DNA of 64,000 bases from Paraburkholderia sp. Tr-20389. GTDB lineage: Bacteria; Pseudomonadota; Gammaproteobacteria; Burkholderiales; Burkholderiaceae. The notes beneath the pieces are model-generated. The model had not been told where the DNA came from. It saw nothing but the letters and a program-made list of their open reading frames with translations, and made no database searches. The DNA lies in contig NZ_JAAGPD010000002.1 of the NCBI RefSeq assembly GCF_017104565.1, forward strand, positions 1 through 64,000, read 5' to 3'. Shown one piece after another: positions 44,154-52,705 of this stretch. The first letter of the stretch is position 1, and each line of letters starts with the position of its first letter. The position numbers and the translations under genes are program-made.

Positions 44154-45365
44154 ATGACGCTTCAGCGCGCCTTCTATGCCGCGGGCGGTGCGTCTGCTTT
44201 TGCCCGGCTGTTTCTCGCGTTGCTGAGCCGCGTGTGCGTCGGCCATCTCGTTCTGACGACGCCCGGCGGCCAGCAACGCGTATTCGGCGACCCGCATGCT
44301 CATCCGGGCGCGCAACTCATCCTGCGAGACTGGCGCGCGTGTCGCGCAATCCTTTTGGCAGGCGACATCGGTTTTGCCGAAGCGTACCGTGCGCGGTGGC
44401 TCGACACGCCCGACATCGTCGCGCTGCTGAGGCTCGGCATCCGCAATGAGGCTGCGTTGCCGCGCACCGTGGCGGGCAGCATGCCGGCACGGCTTTTCTA
44501 TGGATTGCGGCACTGGCTGCGCCCGAATACGCGGCGTGGCAGCCAGCGTAACGTGCACGCGCACTACGATCTCGGCAATCCGTTCTACGCACTGTGGCTC
44601 GACCCGAGCATGACCTATTCGAGCGCGCTGTTCGGGGGCGATGCCGACCTGACGCTCGACGATGCCCAGGCGGCAAAATATCAGCGCATCGTCGACGTGT
44701 TGCAGTTGCGTGCCGGAATGCGCGTGCTGGAGATCGGCTGCGGCTGGGGCGGCTTCGCGCTGCACGCCGGCCGTCTGGGTATCCGCGTGCATGGCGTGAC
44801 GATTTCCGGGGCACAGTACGAATGGGCGCGCGAGCGCGTGGCGCAAGCCGGACTCGGCGATCTCGTCTCGATCGAGTTGCGCGATTATCGGGACTTGCGT
44901 GGTATCTATGACGCGGTAGTGTCGATCGAAATGTTCGAGGCCGTGGGAGAACGCTACTGGCACACCTTCTTCACTGCGCTGAAACGCCTGTTGAAGCAAG
45001 ACGCGCGCGCGCTCGTCCAGTCGATCACGATCGACGACTCGCACTTCGCCGCTTATCGTTCTTCCAGCGACTTCATCCGCGAATACATCTTTCCGGGCGG
45101 CATGCTGCCGGGCGCCGAACACTTTCGGCTCGCGGCGAAACGCGCGGGCATGGAGTCGGTCGAGTCGCTATCGTTCGGAAGCGACTATGCGCGCACGCTG
45201 CGATGCTGGCATGAGCGCTTCGAGGCGAACCTCGAAGCCGTGCGCGCGCTCGGCTTCGACGATCTTTTCATTCGCACCTGGCGGCTCTATTTTGCGTATT
45301 GCGAGGCAGGTTTCGCCGAACAGCGCACGGACGTCAGGCAGTTCGTGCTCACTGCCGCCGCGTGA
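44154..45365 (+). CDS. Cyclopropane-fatty-acyl-phospholipid synthase, copy 1
   Basis: 403 residues. HAHYDLGNPFYALWLDPSMTYSSALF (137-160) and the SAM motif VLEIGCGWGGFALHAG (191-206) are typical, followed by SIEMFEAVGERYW and EYIFPGGMLPGAEH of the CFA family. It transfers a methylene or methyl group from SAM to the double bond of unsaturated acyl chains in phospholipids. CGAGGAA is the ribosome binding site. Last gene of the operon. Its N-terminal extension of about 120 residues is usual for full-length CFA synthases. Confidence 0.93.
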   Translation: MTLQRAFYAAGGASAFARLFLALLSRVCVGHLVLTTPGGQQRVFGDPHAHPGAQLILRDWRACRAILLAGDIGFAEAYRARWLDTPDIVALLRLGIRNEAALPRTVAGSMPARLFYGLRHWLRPNTRRGSQRNVHAHYDLGNPFYALWLDPSMTYSSALFGGDADLTLDDAQAAKYQRIVDVLQLRAGMRVLEIGCGWGGFALHAGRLGIRVHGVTISGAQYEWARERVAQAGLGDLVSIELRDYRDLRGIYDAVVSIEMFEAVGERYWHTFFTALKRLLKQDARALVQSITIDDSHFAAYRSSSDFIREYIFPGGMLPGAEHFRLAAKRAGMESVESLSFGSDYARTLRCWHERFEANLEAVRALGFDDLFIRTWRLYFAYCEAGFAEQRTDVRQFVLTAAA

Positions 45366-45384
45366 GCCGCGTTCAGAATGCGGC
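45366..45384. terminator. Hairpin between the convergent lipid operons
   Basis: GCCGCGTTC and GAATGCGGC pair with one G-T wobble around a very short loop, immediately after the CFA stop codon and 12 bases before the lipocalin stop on the other strand. No T run; it may act in both directions. Confidence 0.35.
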
Positions 45385-45396
45385 CCGCTTCAGGCG

Positions 45397-46008
45397 TCAC
45401 TTAGCCGGCGGCAGAAAGCCGGGCTTGCCGATCTGCTGCGGATGCTGCGGCACACGTCGAAAACGCGACGCGTCGAAGCCCAACGCATCGAGGCGCGCGA
45501 GCAGTGAACGATAGACGTCGTCGCTGACATCCGGTTCACGCGCGAAAATCCAGCCAAGGCTTTTGTCACGAACGCCGAGCAGCGTATAGCGATAATCGTC
45601 ATCGACGTAAAGCGTCAGTTGCGTCACGTGAACCGGCCAGACGATACGCACCTTCCACTCGCCGTTGCCACTGCCCGGCACCACGCTGTCGACGAAATGA
45701 AACTTCGACGGCGACGCGTCGAACGTCTTCGCATGCGCGGTGTAGCGGTCGTCGATCTTGCCGTCTTCGCGCAGCGACCAGTCCGTATAGCTGCCGACGT
45801 ATTTGCTTTCGAGGAAATACGGAATGATCGCGATCACATACCAGCGGCCCATGTAGCGCGGCAGATTGACGTTCGCGGGCCTCAGCGGCGCGTCGGCACG
45901 CGGATTGGGATTTGCCGGCGATTGCGAACATGCCGACATCGCAAAGGCCGCCGCCGCGACAGCAACCAGTGAACATACAGCTCGCGTATTCCACGTCGGC
46001 ATTTTCAT
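45397..46008 (-). CDS. blc: Bacterial lipocalin (Blc-type lipoprotein)
   Basis: 203 residues. A lipoprotein signal ends at AMSAC with C27 as the lipidated residue. The lipocalin fold starts with YMGRWYVIAIIPYFLESK (GxW motif) and continues with TDWSLREDGKIDDRYTA, VRIVWPV, YTLLGVRDKSLGWIFAREP, the Blc signature. These outer-membrane lipocalins bind fatty acids or lysophospholipids and respond to membrane stress. It follows the second CFA gene by four bases, the last gene of its operon. The lipid partners in the same unit fit a role in membrane repair. Confidence 0.92.
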   Translation of the reverse strand: MKMPTWNTRAVCSLVAVAAAAFAMSACSQSPANPNPRADAPLRPANVNLPRYMGRWYVIAIIPYFLESKYVGSYTDWSLREDGKIDDRYTAHAKTFDASPSKFHFVDSVVPGSGNGEWKVRIVWPVHVTQLTLYVDDDYRYTLLGVRDKSLGWIFAREPDVSDDVYRSLLARLDALGFDASRFRRVPQHPQQIGKPGFLPPAK

Positions 46009-46012
46009 CCCA

Positions 46013-47110
46013 TCACCGCTTCTCGAACAGGTAGTGGGCTACGCCCCACTCGTTGCCGTTTGCGTAGCCGAAGAGTTCGGCCACGCTCATGTAAAACATC
46101 CGCCAGCGCTGAAACCACAGTGCCGCGCTCTCCACACCATAGGCCAGGCCGAGCTCGGGCATCACCTGTGCGCGCCCCGCGTCGAGATTCGCCAGCCAGT
46201 GCTCTGCCGTGCGCGCGTAATGCGCGCCGCCGATCCACCATTGCCGGTCGATGCGCAGGTCATTCTGAAAGTGCTGCAACAGCGCTTCCGAAGGCATCGT
46301 GCCGCCCGTGAAGAAGTACGTCGACATCCAGTCCGTCGCATCGCGGGTCTGAAAATGCCAGGCCATCGTCCGATGCGCGAAGATATGGACGAAGAGCTTG
46401 CCGTCGGGGCGCATCCAGCGCGCAATACGTTCGAGCAGCAACCCATAGTTCTTCATATGCTCGAACATCTCGACGGATAGCACGCGGTCGAAATAGCCGG
46501 TGCGCAACCCATCTTCGAATTCGAACTGCACGACGTTGCCCGTTACGACGCGCAGATTCGTGATGCCGGCCGACGCTGCTCGCGCCTCGATGAATTCACG
46601 TTGACCGCGCGAGTTCGACAGGGCCACGATCCGCGCTCGCGGGTAACGCATCCCCAGCCACAACGCGAGCGATCCCCACCCGCAACCGAGGTCAAGTATG
46701 GTCTGACCGTCTTCGATCTGCGCGCGCTCTGCGTAGAGCGCGAGCATTGCCTGCTCCGCCTGTTCGAGCGTCTCGTCGCCGCGTGGGTAGAGGCAGCACG
46801 AATACTTCAGCCGCGGACCCAGATGTGCCTCGAAAAACGACGACGGCAACTCGTAGTGTTGCGTGTTCGCGGCGTCGGTCTCGATTGCGACGGGACTTGC
46901 GCGCAACTCGTCGATGAGCGCGCTGAACCGTTGCGAACGAAGCGCATGATCGAACGCACCTTCTTCGATCAGACGCTGCCGCATCAGCCGGCGCATGCCG
47001 AGGCGAATCAGACGATCCGGCACCCAGCCGCGCTCGCACGCATGGATCAGCCAGTCTTCGCAGGCGTTTTTCGGGTTGTCGATTGAAGGCCGGGTTACCG
47101 TGAATGACAT
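46013..47110 (-). CDS. CFA-type SAM methyltransferase, copy 2
   Basis: 365 residues. HYELPSSFFEAHLGPRLKYSCCLYP (85-109), ILDLGCGWGSLALWLGMRYP (138-157), VLSVEMFEHMKNY and FFTGGTMPSEALL are CFA-family motifs, but the protein differs strongly from copy 1 and lacks the usual long N-terminal domain. It is of the subgroup found with DUF1295 genes. It probably methylates fatty acyl chains in phospholipids. A GTG three codons upstream is an alternative start. 49 bases after the DUF1295 gene. Confidence 0.9.
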   Translation of the reverse strand: MSFTVTRPSIDNPKNACEDWLIHACERGWVPDRLIRLGMRRLMRQRLIEEGAFDHALRSQRFSALIDELRASPVAIETDAANTQHYELPSSFFEAHLGPRLKYSCCLYPRGDETLEQAEQAMLALYAERAQIEDGQTILDLGCGWGSLALWLGMRYPRARIVALSNSRGQREFIEARAASAGITNLRVVTGNVVQFEFEDGLRTGYFDRVLSVEMFEHMKNYGLLLERIARWMRPDGKLFVHIFAHRTMAWHFQTRDATDWMSTYFFTGGTMPSEALLQHFQNDLRIDRQWWIGGAHYARTAEHWLANLDAGRAQVMPELGLAYGVESAALWFQRWRMFYMSVAELFGYANGNEWGVAHYLFEKR

Positions 47111-47159
47111 GGCGTGCACCGTTCGCTTGAGTGGAATGCGTGCCGGGAATCAGTAGTAC

Positions 47160-47939
47160 TCAGCCGCGACGCGGCGGCCACGGTATCAACGCGCTGGTCT
47201 CACGCATGTACTCGGCGTAGCCAGGACGCGAATGGACCAGATGCGCTTCGAGCATCGGCACGCCGGACAGCTTCATCAGCAGCCATGCCATCAGCACGGG
47301 TGGAATCAGCGTCAACCATACCCAGGGCGAGCCGACCGAAAGCGCGACATACGCTACCCAGTGCAGGCATTCAAAAAAGTAATTCGGATGCCGCGAGTAG
47401 CGCCACAGGCCGGCGCGGCACACCTTTCCCCTATTCGCCGGATCGGCGACGAAGCGCCTGAGCTGGCTGTCCGCAATCGCCTCGCCGCCGACCGACGCGA
47501 ACCAGATCAGCGCCGCTATCGCGACCCATGCGGCGGAAGGTCTGTCCGCCCGCCACGCAGGCACAGCGAACGCAAGCGACAGCACGAGAGAGATGACAGT
47601 TTGCAGTTCGAGAAACCAGAACATCTTGCGCCCCGCGTCCGCGCCCCACTGCTCGCGGTATTGGTGATAGCGCGGGTCTTCCGGCTTGCCCGCGTTACGC
47701 CGCCACAAATGCCAGCCGAGGCGTGCGCCCCAGATGCCGCCGCCGATCGCGACGAGCACGCGGGCAAGCGGATCGCCGTTGCCCGCGATCCCATAGAACA
47801 GCGCGATCGTGCCCAGCGAGAAAGCCCATATCGGATCGATCATGCCGGCGTTCGCGCTCGTCCGCTGCCACACCCAGAAGGCCGCGAACAGCGCGACGAG
47901 CAACACGAACGCAATAGACGCAGCGACGACGGGCGACAT
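47160..47939 (-). CDS. DUF1295 membrane protein (steroid 5-alpha-reductase-like)
   Basis: 259 residues with six or seven membrane segments. The C-terminal RAGLWRYSRHPNYFFECLHWVAYVAL is the signature of the DUF1295/steroid 5-alpha-reductase C-terminal family, whose members act on lipid substrates with NADPH or methyl donors. AAGGAG upstream fixes the start; the in-frame sequence further upstream is the promoter region. First gene of the DUF1295-CFA-lipocalin operon, 50 bases behind an ECF promoter. Confidence 0.88.
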   Translation of the reverse strand: MSPVVAASIAFVLLVALFAAFWVWQRTSANAGMIDPIWAFSLGTIALFYGIAGNGDPLARVLVAIGGGIWGARLGWHLWRRNAGKPEDPRYHQYREQWGADAGRKMFWFLELQTVISLVLSLAFAVPAWRADRPSAAWVAIAALIWFASVGGEAIADSQLRRFVADPANRGKVCRAGLWRYSRHPNYFFECLHWVAYVALSVGSPWVWLTLIPPVLMAWLLMKLSGVPMLEAHLVHSRPGYAEYMRETSALIPWPPRRG

Positions 47940-47988
47940 CGACGACTCCTTGTAACGCGAGCTGGCAAGACTTCTATTTGGCAGGTTA

Positions 47989-48015
47989 TACGCGCCAAGA
48001 AGGCGCGTGGATGCA
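47989..48015 (-). promoter_or_regulatory. ECF-sigma promoter, copy 4 (DUF1295-CFA-lipocalin operon)
   Basis: On the minus strand TGCATCC, 16 bases, CGTA, followed by TAACC. It is 50 bases before the DUF1295 ATG. Same bases and spacing as the other three copies. Confidence 0.75.
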
Positions 48016-48123
48016 TTGCGGCAAATGTGCCGCAAACCATATGCCGTTGCGGAGGCCATGTCGCGGAATTGAATCGATTCGGCGCGGTTTGCCGCGTCGT
48101 TAGCCCGTGCAAGACTGTTGCGT

Positions 48124-49422
48124 TCAGCCGCGAAATGACTGCACGATCAGCACGATGTTCAGGCCCAGCACGACTGCCGTGCAAATCAGCGCACCCGCGT
48201 TTGTGACCATGCGATTGCGAAAACGCCCCATCACCGCTGTACGCGAGGTGAACCACACCAATGCGATCATCGGAACGGGCAACGCGACACTCAGCACGAC
48301 CTGGCTCAATACCAGCGCGCGTGTTGCGTCCACTCCGCATGCGACCACGACAAACGCGGGCGTCATCGTCACCAGCCTTCGAACGCAGAGCGGAGTATGA
48401 AAACGCACGAAGCCCTGCATGATCATCTGCCCTGCCATCGTCCCGACCACCGAACTCGATATGCCGGAGGCAATCAACGCGGCGAGGAACAATCCTGCTG
48501 CGGCGCTTCCGAGCAGTGGCGTGAGCGTGTGCCACGCCGTCTCGATCCTGACAATGTCCGGGTTTCCCTGATGAAACGCGCCCGATGCCATGATCACCAT
48601 CGCCATGTTGATGAGACCTGCCACGCCGAGTGCTGCGACCACCTCGAGATTCGAAAACTTCAGCAACGTCGAACGCTCGCGGTCGTTGCGCGCCGACACG
48701 CGACTTTGCATCAGCCCGGAATGCAGAAACAGCACATGCGGCATCACGGTCGCACCGACGATCCCCACCGCGAGCGTCAACGCATTGTTGTCGGGAATGG
48801 CGGGCGTAACGACGTGATGTGCGACCGCGCGCCAGCTTACTTGCGTCAACGTCAGTTCCGCGAGGTACGATAACCCGATCACGCCCACGAGCGCCGCGAT
48901 CGTGAGCTCCAGTGGACGAAAGCCGCGCTTCTCGAACTGCAACAGGCTGTAAGTAACAGCGGCCGTGATACCCATCGCCGGCAACATGGGCAGCCTGCAG
49001 AGCAGCGACACGCCGATCGAACCGCCCGTGAATTCGGCAAGATCTGTCGCCATCGCAGCCAGTTCACTGACCATCCACATGGCGATCACACAACGGTGCG
49101 GCAGGTGGTCACGGCACAACTCCGCGAGATTGCGCCCGGTGACCAGACCCAGTTTTGCCGACAGCGACTGAAACAGCATGGCAATCATATTTGACAGCAC
49201 GACGACCCACAGGAGCGCGTAACCATAGCCCGCACCCGCCTGGATGTTGGTGGCAAAATTGCCGGGATCGATATAGGCGACCGAGGCGACGATGGCAGGA
49301 CCGGCAAATGCGAGCATTGTGCGGGGACCGCCGCGTGCACCGTCGAGCGCCGCACGCATCGTCGTTCGCGAGCGCTCGGAGAGCGATGCGGGCACTGCGG
49401 TGCGTACAGCGATTCTGTTCAT
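48124..49422 (-). CDS. Nramp-family divalent metal (Mn2+/Fe2+) transporter
   Basis: 432 residues with 11 membrane segments. The metal-binding DPGN motif is at 52-55 (VAYIDPGNFATNIQAG) and the second motif is VMPHVLFLHSG (M-P-H). The family imports manganese or iron with protons. It lies 98 bases after the ferritin-like gene, but an intrinsic terminator lies between, and I see no clear separate promoter. Expression by partial readthrough, or by a promoter I cannot place, is inferred. Confidence 0.92.
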   Translation of the reverse strand: MNRIAVRTAVPASLSERSRTTMRAALDGARGGPRTMLAFAGPAIVASVAYIDPGNFATNIQAGAGYGYALLWVVVLSNMIAMLFQSLSAKLGLVTGRNLAELCRDHLPHRCVIAMWMVSELAAMATDLAEFTGGSIGVSLLCRLPMLPAMGITAAVTYSLLQFEKRGFRPLELTIAALVGVIGLSYLAELTLTQVSWRAVAHHVVTPAIPDNNALTLAVGIVGATVMPHVLFLHSGLMQSRVSARNDRERSTLLKFSNLEVVAALGVAGLINMAMVIMASGAFHQGNPDIVRIETAWHTLTPLLGSAAAGLFLAALIASGISSSVVGTMAGQMIMQGFVRFHTPLCVRRLVTMTPAFVVVACGVDATRALVLSQVVLSVALPVPMIALVWFTSRTAVMGRFRNRMVTNAGALICTAVVLGLNIVLIVQSFRG

Positions 49423-49460
49423 GGATGGTCCCTGGTCGTTGTTGCGCGCAAGACGGCGTG

Positions 49461-49497
49461 CAAAAAACAGCGGGCGAAACGCTGCACACCGCCCGCT
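49461..49497 (-). terminator. Strong rho-independent terminator between the ferritin-like and Nramp genes
   Basis: On the minus strand CAGCGGGCG, a 13-base loop, CGCCCGCTG, then TTTTTT. The stem is a perfect nine bases. It lies 24 bases after the ferritin-like stop and 38 bases before the Nramp ATG. Confidence 0.85.
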
Positions 49498-49520
49498 GCG
49501 CCAGCCGACGCAATGCGAAA

Positions 49521-50486
49521 TCACGCGCTCATATTGAGCGTGCCATTCACACCGTTCGGAAAGAACCCTCCCTTCATGGCCGCGGAGCTCGTCAGATACA
49601 CGATATTCAGCACGTTCGCGTAGTTGCGGCTGAACGCAAGGCCATTGCTGTCTAACGGGACGATGTTCGATGTATCGGCTGTGGCGCCGGAAATGCCCTG
49701 ATCATCGTGGCCATTGTTGTCAATGGCGTCGCGTGCTGCCGAAATCGCGTTGGCCGCCGACACCAGGCTCGTCATGTCGATACCTCTTGCATATAACGTC
49801 GTGCGCACGAGGCCCGCGTGATACGCCTCGGCCGCAAGTATGCCCGCCGCCGCTTCGAGAAACGTCTTGTTCGTGATCAACGGCGATGCGCCCTTGTAGG
49901 CAGTCACGCCCACGTCTTCGAAGATGAATGCGCCCAGCAGGAAGTTGTTGTCGCTAGCGTAGGGGTTGAATGCGGCTCCTGCGCCGACGAGTCCCGCAGC
50001 ACGCGCCGCGTTCGAGAACGCGCCGTTCGGGTCCGTGCCGCCGATGTCGATTGCAGGCTGCGCGACAGCCGCCGAGCCCAACGCACTACGCAGAAACGTG
50101 ACATGCTCGCGCTCGTCCTTTGCGATCTCGTTCGCGTAGGCTTTGACAACAGGATCCTGAAACGGTACCTGCTGGCCGGCAATCACACTCCCCATTGTCC
50201 CGACGCCCGTGGTCATTGAGGCGGGCAAGCCAGCACCCGTGGTCGCGTAACTGTAGAACTGCGATTCAAGATATTCGAGGTTGAGCGCAAAGTTGAGAAT
50301 CTCTGCATCGGTAGGCGCGGCGGCCGCACCGGCGTTGTTGCCCGATCCCCCACCACATGCGCTGATGATCGTGCCGCCCACCAGCCCCAGACCAAGACCA
50401 CCGGCGTTTCTGAAGAACTGTCGGCGGTTCCGGCGACGCTCGGCACGCCGGTCGAACGTATCGAGAAGTGCTTTCGCTTCTGACAT
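49521..50486 (-). CDS. Ferritin-like exported protein (Tat signal plus lipobox)
   Basis: 321 residues. The N-terminus has twin arginines (RRNRRQFFRNAGGLGLGLVGG) and a lipobox-like ISAC with C44, so export by Tat with possible lipidation. The mature part has the ferritin-like helices of the desiccation-related PCC13-62 group (EILNFALNLEYLESQFYSYA with E71 and E74; ANEIAKDEREHVTFLRSAL; AAGILAAEAYHAGLVRTTLY). A di-metal centre and a protective role against oxidants are possible. AAGGAG upstream. It is divergent from the sigma gene and has its own ECF promoter. Confidence 0.88.
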   Translation of the reverse strand: MSEAKALLDTFDRRAERRRNRRQFFRNAGGLGLGLVGGTIISACGGGSGNNAGAAAAPTDAEILNFALNLEYLESQFYSYATTGAGLPASMTTGVGTMGSVIAGQQVPFQDPVVKAYANEIAKDEREHVTFLRSALGSAAVAQPAIDIGGTDPNGAFSNAARAAGLVGAGAAFNPYASDNNFLLGAFIFEDVGVTAYKGASPLITNKTFLEAAAGILAAEAYHAGLVRTTLYARGIDMTSLVSAANAISAARDAIDNNGHDDQGISGATADTSNIVPLDSNGLAFSRNYANVLNIVYLTSSAAMKGGFFPNGVNGTLNMSA

Positions 50487-50588
50487 GACCCTGCTCCTTT
50501 CGATGTTCAGATCAACTCATGCAAATCACGGCATGAACGGAGACACGGACTTGTCACTGGCAGGCAACGGTCGCGTCTTCAACTGCAA

Positions 50589-50615
50589 TACGACGCGAAC
50601 TCGCGGGCGGATGCA
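50589..50615 (-). promoter_or_regulatory. ECF-sigma promoter, copy 3 (ferritin-like gene)
   Basis: On the minus strand TGCATCC, 16 bases, CGTA, followed by TTGC. It lies 103 bases before the ATG. Confidence 0.75.
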
Positions 50616-50758
50616 GCGCGCTACAACTATATTTTTTGCCGGGATCATCTGCAGTCCGATCGTCTTGGCAAGACATGCTTCGTCCGCATCGAATGCTGCA
50701 ATTCTGACTATCATCAGTCCAGGCTGTTGGGCAAAATTCCCGTATCCCTGACCGTTTT

Positions 50759-50785
50759 TGCATCCACGACACGTGCAGGCGCGTA
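50759..50785 (+). promoter_or_regulatory. ECF-sigma promoter, copy 2 (sigma/anti-sigma operon)
   Basis: TGCATCC, 16 bases, CGTA, followed by AAAA. It lies 145 bases before the sigma ATG and implies autoregulation. Confidence 0.75.
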
Positions 50786-50929
50786 AAAAGGAAAGCAATT
50801 CGACGATCGAGACGATCCGAGGTCCTGATGCTCTTGCAACTATTCGCTGGTAACAGGACGTTCGCCACTCATTGCGCTGATACACTACGCGCACGAAGGC
50901 GTACGTCGCACAGTCAGCCCGGGTGGAAC

Positions 50930-51532
50930 ATGTCCTCAAGGCAGCCAAAGGATTTACGTGAACCATCGGGCGCGCCCAAGTCCGCGGATACCGCCGCGCG
51001 CGACGATCTGAACGGTATGCTGTCCGCCGTCGCTTTGCGCGATCGGGCTGCGTTCGAAACGCTTTATCGCCGGACGTCCCCGAAAATCTTCGCCATTTGC
51101 ATCAAGATACTGCGTGACCGATCAGAGGCGGAAGACACACTCCAGGACGTGTATGTCACGGCATGGAACCAGGCGGCAACGTTCAATCCGCAACTTTCGA
51201 GCACACTCACCTGGCTTGGCACGATAGCCAGAAATCGCGCAATCGATCGCATCAGGCGCCGCCACACGCAACCGCTCGATGAAACCTCTGCTGAAGAGAT
51301 CGTCGACGAATCACCGACACCTGCCGCCCTCGCGCAACTCAGCCAGGAGAGGCAGCGGCTCGAACGCTGTCTGCAAGCCCTGCCGGACGCGCAGCGGCAT
51401 GCCGTCAGGGAAGCGTTCTTTACGGGGTCTTCTTACGCTGAACTTGCCACACGCATGAGCGTTCCTCTGGGCACCATGAAAAGCTGGATCCGGCGCAGCC
51501 TGATGCAACTGAAAGCGTGTCTTGAACGATGA
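50930..51532 (+). CDS. ECF RNA polymerase sigma factor (SigK-like)
   Basis: 200 residues. Region 2 is FETLYRRTSPKIFAICIKILRDRSEAEDTLQDVYVTAW...TWLGTIARNRAIDRIRRR and region 4 is LPDAQRHAVREAFFTGSSYAELATRMSVPLGTMKSWIRRSLMQLKACL. With the downstream RskA-like gene it belongs to the SigK-like group. Four promoters with an identical pattern in the island point to its regulon. The stop overlaps the anti-sigma ATG (ATGA), so the pair is translationally coupled. The start ATG follows GGTGGA. Confidence 0.92.
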   Translation: MSSRQPKDLREPSGAPKSADTAARDDLNGMLSAVALRDRAAFETLYRRTSPKIFAICIKILRDRSEAEDTLQDVYVTAWNQAATFNPQLSSTLTWLGTIARNRAIDRIRRRHTQPLDETSAEEIVDESPTPAALAQLSQERQRLERCLQALPDAQRHAVREAFFTGSSYAELATRMSVPLGTMKSWIRRSLMQLKACLER

Positions 51533-52248
51533 ATACACCCCACTCTTCCGACGAAAACGATCTGCGCTGCGCGGAGTACGTACTAGGCGTGCTCGGCGAG
51601 AGCGAGCGCCGCGAGATCGAACTTGCGCTGCAGCAGGAACCGGGCATGGCGGCATCGCTGGCGCGCTGGCAATCGCGTCTGATGCCTTTGACGGAGGATC
51701 TGGAAGACGTGGTCCCGCCGGCCCACGTCTGGGATCGTATGCAATCTCAGCTGGGATGGGCACGGGCCGGGCGTCGCGCCGGATTGTGGCACAGCCTGTC
51801 GTTCTGGCGCTGGACGGGGTTGACGTCGGTCGTCGCGGCGTGCGCGCTGGCGATCGTGCTGACGCGTACCGTGCAATTGCACAACGCCGCCGCTCCCGCA
51901 GCGGGCGCGCAATACCTCGTCGCAACGCTGGAGCCTCAGGGTGTGGGCCCAAGCTGGACTGCCACCGTGGATTCGCAAAATGCGCAGATCGTCGTCGTGC
52001 CGCTGCGTGGCATTGCGATTGCGGCAACCAAGTCGACGCAATTGTGGATGATTCCGCAAGGCTCGAAGCCAATCTCGCTCGGTGTGATCGACACGCAGCG
52101 CCCAACGGTCGTGCATGTCGCGCAGGCGCAGCTTCAGAATCTCGGGCCGCAGACCTCGCTTGCCGTGTCACTCGAGCCCCATGGCGGATCTCCAACTGGG
52201 CAACCCACCGGACCAGTGCTCGCTGCCGGGCACATAGAGGGAATCTGA
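51529..52248 (+). CDS. Membrane anti-sigma factor (RskA-like)
   Basis: 239 residues. The cytoplasmic N-terminus (CAEYVLGVLGESERREIELALQQEPGMAASLARWQSRL) is an anti-sigma domain, residues 94-115 form one membrane helix, and the periplasmic C-terminus (WTATVDSQNAQIVVVPL, TKSTQLWMIPQGSKPISLGVI) matches the RskA C-terminal domain. It should hold the sigma factor inactive until regulated proteolysis. Coupled to the sigma gene by an ATGA overlap. Confidence 0.9.
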   Translation: MNTPHSSDENDLRCAEYVLGVLGESERREIELALQQEPGMAASLARWQSRLMPLTEDLEDVVPPAHVWDRMQSQLGWARAGRRAGLWHSLSFWRWTGLTSVVAACALAIVLTRTVQLHNAAAPAAGAQYLVATLEPQGVGPSWTATVDSQNAQIVVVPLRGIAIAATKSTQLWMIPQGSKPISLGVIDTQRPTVVHVAQAQLQNLGPQTSLAVSLEPHGGSPTGQPTGPVLAAGHIEGI

Positions 52249-52705
52249 ACCGCATCCGCTAATGTGCATTGACGAGATCAGCTTTTCCGTGCTCGCTCAA
52301 ATGCGATGACCTGTGATCAATCGCGGGAGTGTGGCGCCTGTCGCGACAAAGGAGAGCGCATCGGCGAATTCCGAAGCAGGATTCAACCTGCGGTCTAGCC
52401 GCTCGCCGTGAGCCAGCACTGTTGTCCAAGCGCAAGACGAGGCAGCGCTACCGCTCATCGCGATGAGCTATGCAGAAATAGCCTCGATGCCGTTCGCGAG
52501 CGTGGGTTAGATTTCGCCGCACAAAAGGCATAACGTTGCTCGATGCTCTCGCGATGTCTGTAGTTCCAATGCGGAGTGCTCCCTATTCAGTCGGGAGGCA
52601 AACGAGGGAGACTGGCCGACTTCCCCCGAATCAATCTCTCGGGTCCGCTCTTTACCAACGGCCGCCCGTTCACCTGTTGGCACGCGAAAGCAAGGATTTT
52701 TTCAT
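52249..52705. other. 457-base non-coding stretch at the right end of the island
   Basis: No supported gene. Some short open frames exist but lack ribosome binding sites and family resemblance. It may be the scar of lost island DNA next to the right repeat. The gap continues through the repeat to the next gene at 52931 without a further feature. Confidence 0.5.

Larger units (their letters stand above)
50487..50929. other. 443-base divergent region between the ferritin-like and sigma genes
   Basis: No gene seen. It holds two outward-facing ECF promoters of the same kind (50589-50615 on minus, 50759-50785 on plus), so the sigma factor should drive both sides. Between them is an AT-rich run (ACTATATTTTTT near 50630). 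Confidence 0.6.
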
